A DNA stretch of 15,959 bases. It comes from CAKZYD01 sp039026755. Lineage in GTDB: Bacteria > Pseudomonadota > Alphaproteobacteria > Sphingomonadales > CAKZYD01. The stretch is taken from the NCBI GenBank assembly GCA_039026755.1, contig JBCCLR010000072.1, positions 1 to 15,959 of the forward strand. Reading direction: 5' to 3'. A program made the position numbers and the translations under genes. The number at the start of each line of letters is the position of its first letter. Position 1 is the first letter of the stretch. This document shows, piece after piece, positions 14,037-15,959 of this stretch. The notes under the pieces were generated by a model. It saw nothing but the letters and a program-made list of their open reading frames with translations. It searched no databases and was not told the DNA's origin.

Positions 14037-15959
14037 CTAGAAATTCCCAGTCACTCTCACGCCCAACAATTGCGGTGCGCCGGGTATGGCAAAGCCGCCC
14101 TGGGCGATTGAACCATCGGGCTCGGCAAGTGGGTTGGAGGCAAGGAAGGTATCGTCAAACACGTTTTCCGCAAACGCCTCTAGCGTGAAATTATCATGCT
14201 GATAGCCAATGATTAAATCCACGATGGTCGAACTTTCGTTGATGCCTGTGGGATCATTTTGGACCGAATTAAATGCATCACCCGTGTACCGCACCCGCAG
14301 GTTGGTGAATAGGCCCGTCTCATGCTCATAGCGCCCGCCCAAACCGAGTGTCCAGCGCGGTGCTTGCAGGAACTGCAGGCCCGTCAGGTCGACCACGAAT
14401 GTTGCATCTTCTAAGATACCGGTAAGGTCAGATGGCGCGCCAAACTCAGTATCTGTAAAGCCAACATTGGCAAAAATATCCAGTCCGTCCGCTGGATTGG
14501 CAAACGCTTCGATTTCAAAGCCGCGCAACGTTGAGCTGGCCACATTCGTTGTCAGCGAGTCATCCGGATTTGGCGACAGCGTGACCACCACCTGCTGGTC
14601 GCTATAATCAATGGCAAACACATTTGCATTGACGGTCAGCCGACCATCAAACCACTGCGACCGAATCGATAGTTCATAGTTGTTGGTAAACTCAGGATCA
14701 AAACTGCTGACGACGCCTTGCGTCTCAAGCTCAGCCTGCGTGGTTGCGGATCCCGTAGCAACGGCCGCCTGCAGGCGAAAGGGGTTAAAGGCCAGGCCAC
14801 CGGCCCGGTAGGCCCGCTGGAAGCTTAAGCTGGTCGATAAATCCTCAGTCCAATTATAGGTAATCACGGCCTTGGGCAGGAACGCGTTAAAATCGTTATC
14901 CGCATCAATGGTCGTTTCACCCGTAAACGCCTCTGCCGTCAGCGCAGACAACGCATCCACCTGCGGATTGCCCGTTGGCGGCGCCTCTGGAAATGACAAG
15001 CCTTGCGTCGGGCTTTGATCAATATTTTCAAAATCGATCCGTGCGCCCAGCGTGACTGTAAGCTTGTCGGTTAGGTCATAGCTCGCCTCACCAAACAGCG
15101 CGGCGTTCTCAATATCGTTGTTTTGCACTGTGTTGGAGTCAATTTGCACGATAGGTACAGCCGAAAGGAAGGCCGTGCGCACGGCATTGGCTTGGGCAAG
15201 TTGAGCTGCATTTGGCGTCAATGTTGAAAAGAAAACCTGCGCCAGCGTTGCAGCATCCGGCGCTAGCTCAGCCGTATTTGCAAAGTCTGTGCTTTCAAAC
15301 ACGGTGCTGCCATTGCTGCTAAAATAATAGCCGCCAAAAAACATGTTCAACTTATCGCCTTGATAAGACAGCCGAAGCTCTTGGCTGAAAATCTCATCGG
15401 AAGATGTCGATAAAAGTGGCTGCGTCGCACCGCCCGGTCCGCCATCGACATCAAAATCCCCGTCAAGCGAGGTATCGATATACGCAGTGACGCTGGTGAG
15501 CGTAAATTTATCACTGATATCATAATTTATTTCAGCGGAGGCCAGCACCGTCTCGGTGCGGTTTTCGTCCGGCAGATTCTGGAACGTGACGCGCTCATCA
15601 GGAAACAGCGCTTCTTCTATACCGGCTGTACCGCGGGTCACATCGGTGTAGGTCAGGTTGAGCCGAATATCCAGGTCTGGCACGGCTTCCGGGGTGATGT
15701 AGAGCTTTGCGCGGCCAGTCGCGGTTTGCGCGCCCGCTGCATCATCCTCAAACCGCGTAACGTTTTCAACAAAACCATTGGTGTCCGTATAATCGCCTGC
15801 CACGCGCAGCGACAACTGGTCTTCTAAAAGCGGCACAGTCAGGGCCGCCGACGTACGGACAGACTCAAATTCCCCGTAGCGCAGTTGCGCCTTGCCCGAC
15901 CAGTCATTCCCAGGATCAACACTGCGTGCGACGACCGCGCCAATCAGGGCGTTGCGGCC
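14037..15959 (-). CDS. TonB-dependent outer-membrane receptor (5' end cut by window)
   Basis: The frame is open from the right edge, so the 640 residues seen are the end of the plug and the whole beta barrel. The signal peptide, TonB box and most of the plug lie outside. Seen are the plug end GRNALIGAVVARSVDPG, then many alternating amphipathic strands (SLRVAGDYTD, KLYITPEAV, NYELSIRSQWFDGRLTVNANVFAIDYSDQQ, LGLGGRYEHETGLFTNLRVRYTG). The end is AENVFDDTF...GVRVTGNF with terminal Phe, as barrel-assembly substrates have. Such receptors import siderophores, cobalamin, sugars or other large ligands using TonB energy. The extracellular loops are Asp/Thr-rich and have no Cys pairs; the ligand cannot be told. 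The GTG at 15836 is internal, not a start. It converges on the second CTERM gene. Confidence 0.93.
   Translation of the reverse strand, partial: GRNALIGAVVARSVDPGNDWSGKAQLRYGEFESVRTSAALTVPLLEDQLSLRVAGDYTDTNGFVENVTRFEDDAAGAQTATGRAKLYITPEAVPDLDIRLNLTYTDVTRGTAGIEEALFPDERVTFQNLPDENRTETVLASAEINYDISDKFTLTSVTAYIDTSLDGDFDVDGGPGGATQPLLSTSSDEIFSQELRLSYQGDKLNMFFGGYYFSSNGSTVFESTDFANTAELAPDAATLAQVFFSTLTPNAAQLAQANAVRTAFLSAVPIVQIDSNTVQNNDIENAALFGEASYDLTDKLTVTLGARIDFENIDQSPTQGLSFPEAPPTGNPQVDALSALTAEAFTGETTIDADNDFNAFLPKAVITYNWTEDLSTSLSFQRAYRAGGLAFNPFRLQAAVATGSATTQAELETQGVVSSFDPEFTNNYELSIRSQWFDGRLTVNANVFAIDYSDQQVVVTLSPNPDDSLTTNVASSTLRGFEIEAFANPADGLDIFANVGFTDTEFGAPSDLTGILEDATFVVDLTGLQFLQAPRWTLGLGGRYEHETGLFTNLRVRYTGDAFNSVQNDPTGINESSTIVDLIIGYQHDNFTLEAFAENVFDDTFLASNPLAEPDGSIAQGGFAIPGAPQLLGVRVTGNF

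Noticed and set aside
14037..15959. Mobile or recently transferred island at the right end
   Set aside because: Base composition and codon use look like the rest by eye, and there are no transposase, integrase, direct repeats or tRNA-adjacent attachment sites. The tRNA-Lys 3' end at 9263 has no duplicate that I could find.

Overview
The window looks like a chromosomal segment of an alphaproteobacterium, perhaps a marine or Caulobacterales-like lineage. The evidence is a SLC5-fused hybrid kinase next to acs, a cyclophilin-queA-tgt operon, two secreted proteins with VPxP-type C-terminal sorting signals and a large TonB-dependent receptor. The placement is inferred from gene families. No insertion sequence, phage gene, integrase or CRISPR array was seen, and both ends cut through genes.

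Left part (about 1-8.4 kb): an acetate-utilisation block. The 3' part of acs (acetyl-CoA synthetase) is followed after 30 nt by a LuxR-type response regulator resembling CrbR. Convergent to it lies a 1155-aa hybrid sensor kinase with an N-terminal sodium/solute-symporter domain, the CrbS architecture. CrbS/CrbR is the known two-component 'acetate switch' that activates acs in Vibrio and Pseudomonas. A divergent small antibiotic-biosynthesis-monooxygenase-fold protein follows. Next comes a minus-strand operon encoding a DUF4212 small subunit and a 592-aa VC_2705-type cation/acetate symporter. Uptake, sensing, regulation and activation of acetate are thus gathered in about 8 kb. Candidate promoter elements and dyads lie upstream of crbS and of the symporter operon.

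Middle (8.4-10.3 kb): a MOSC-domain protein, a tRNA-Lys(UUU) with encoded CCA, and a secreted protein with a PEP-CTERM-like tail. The secreted-protein gene is preceded by three regularly spaced palindromes and followed by a strong intrinsic terminator.

Right part (10.3-15.96 kb): a minus-strand operon, periplasmic cyclophilin - queA - tgt, for queuosine modification of tRNA. Two things stand out. QueA homology begins at a CTG codon with no upstream ATG/GTG/TTG. Tgt has serine in place of two of its three zinc-ligand cysteines. A second secreted protein with a VPxP tail is divergent from this operon, and the window ends in a 5'-truncated TonB-dependent receptor on the minus strand.
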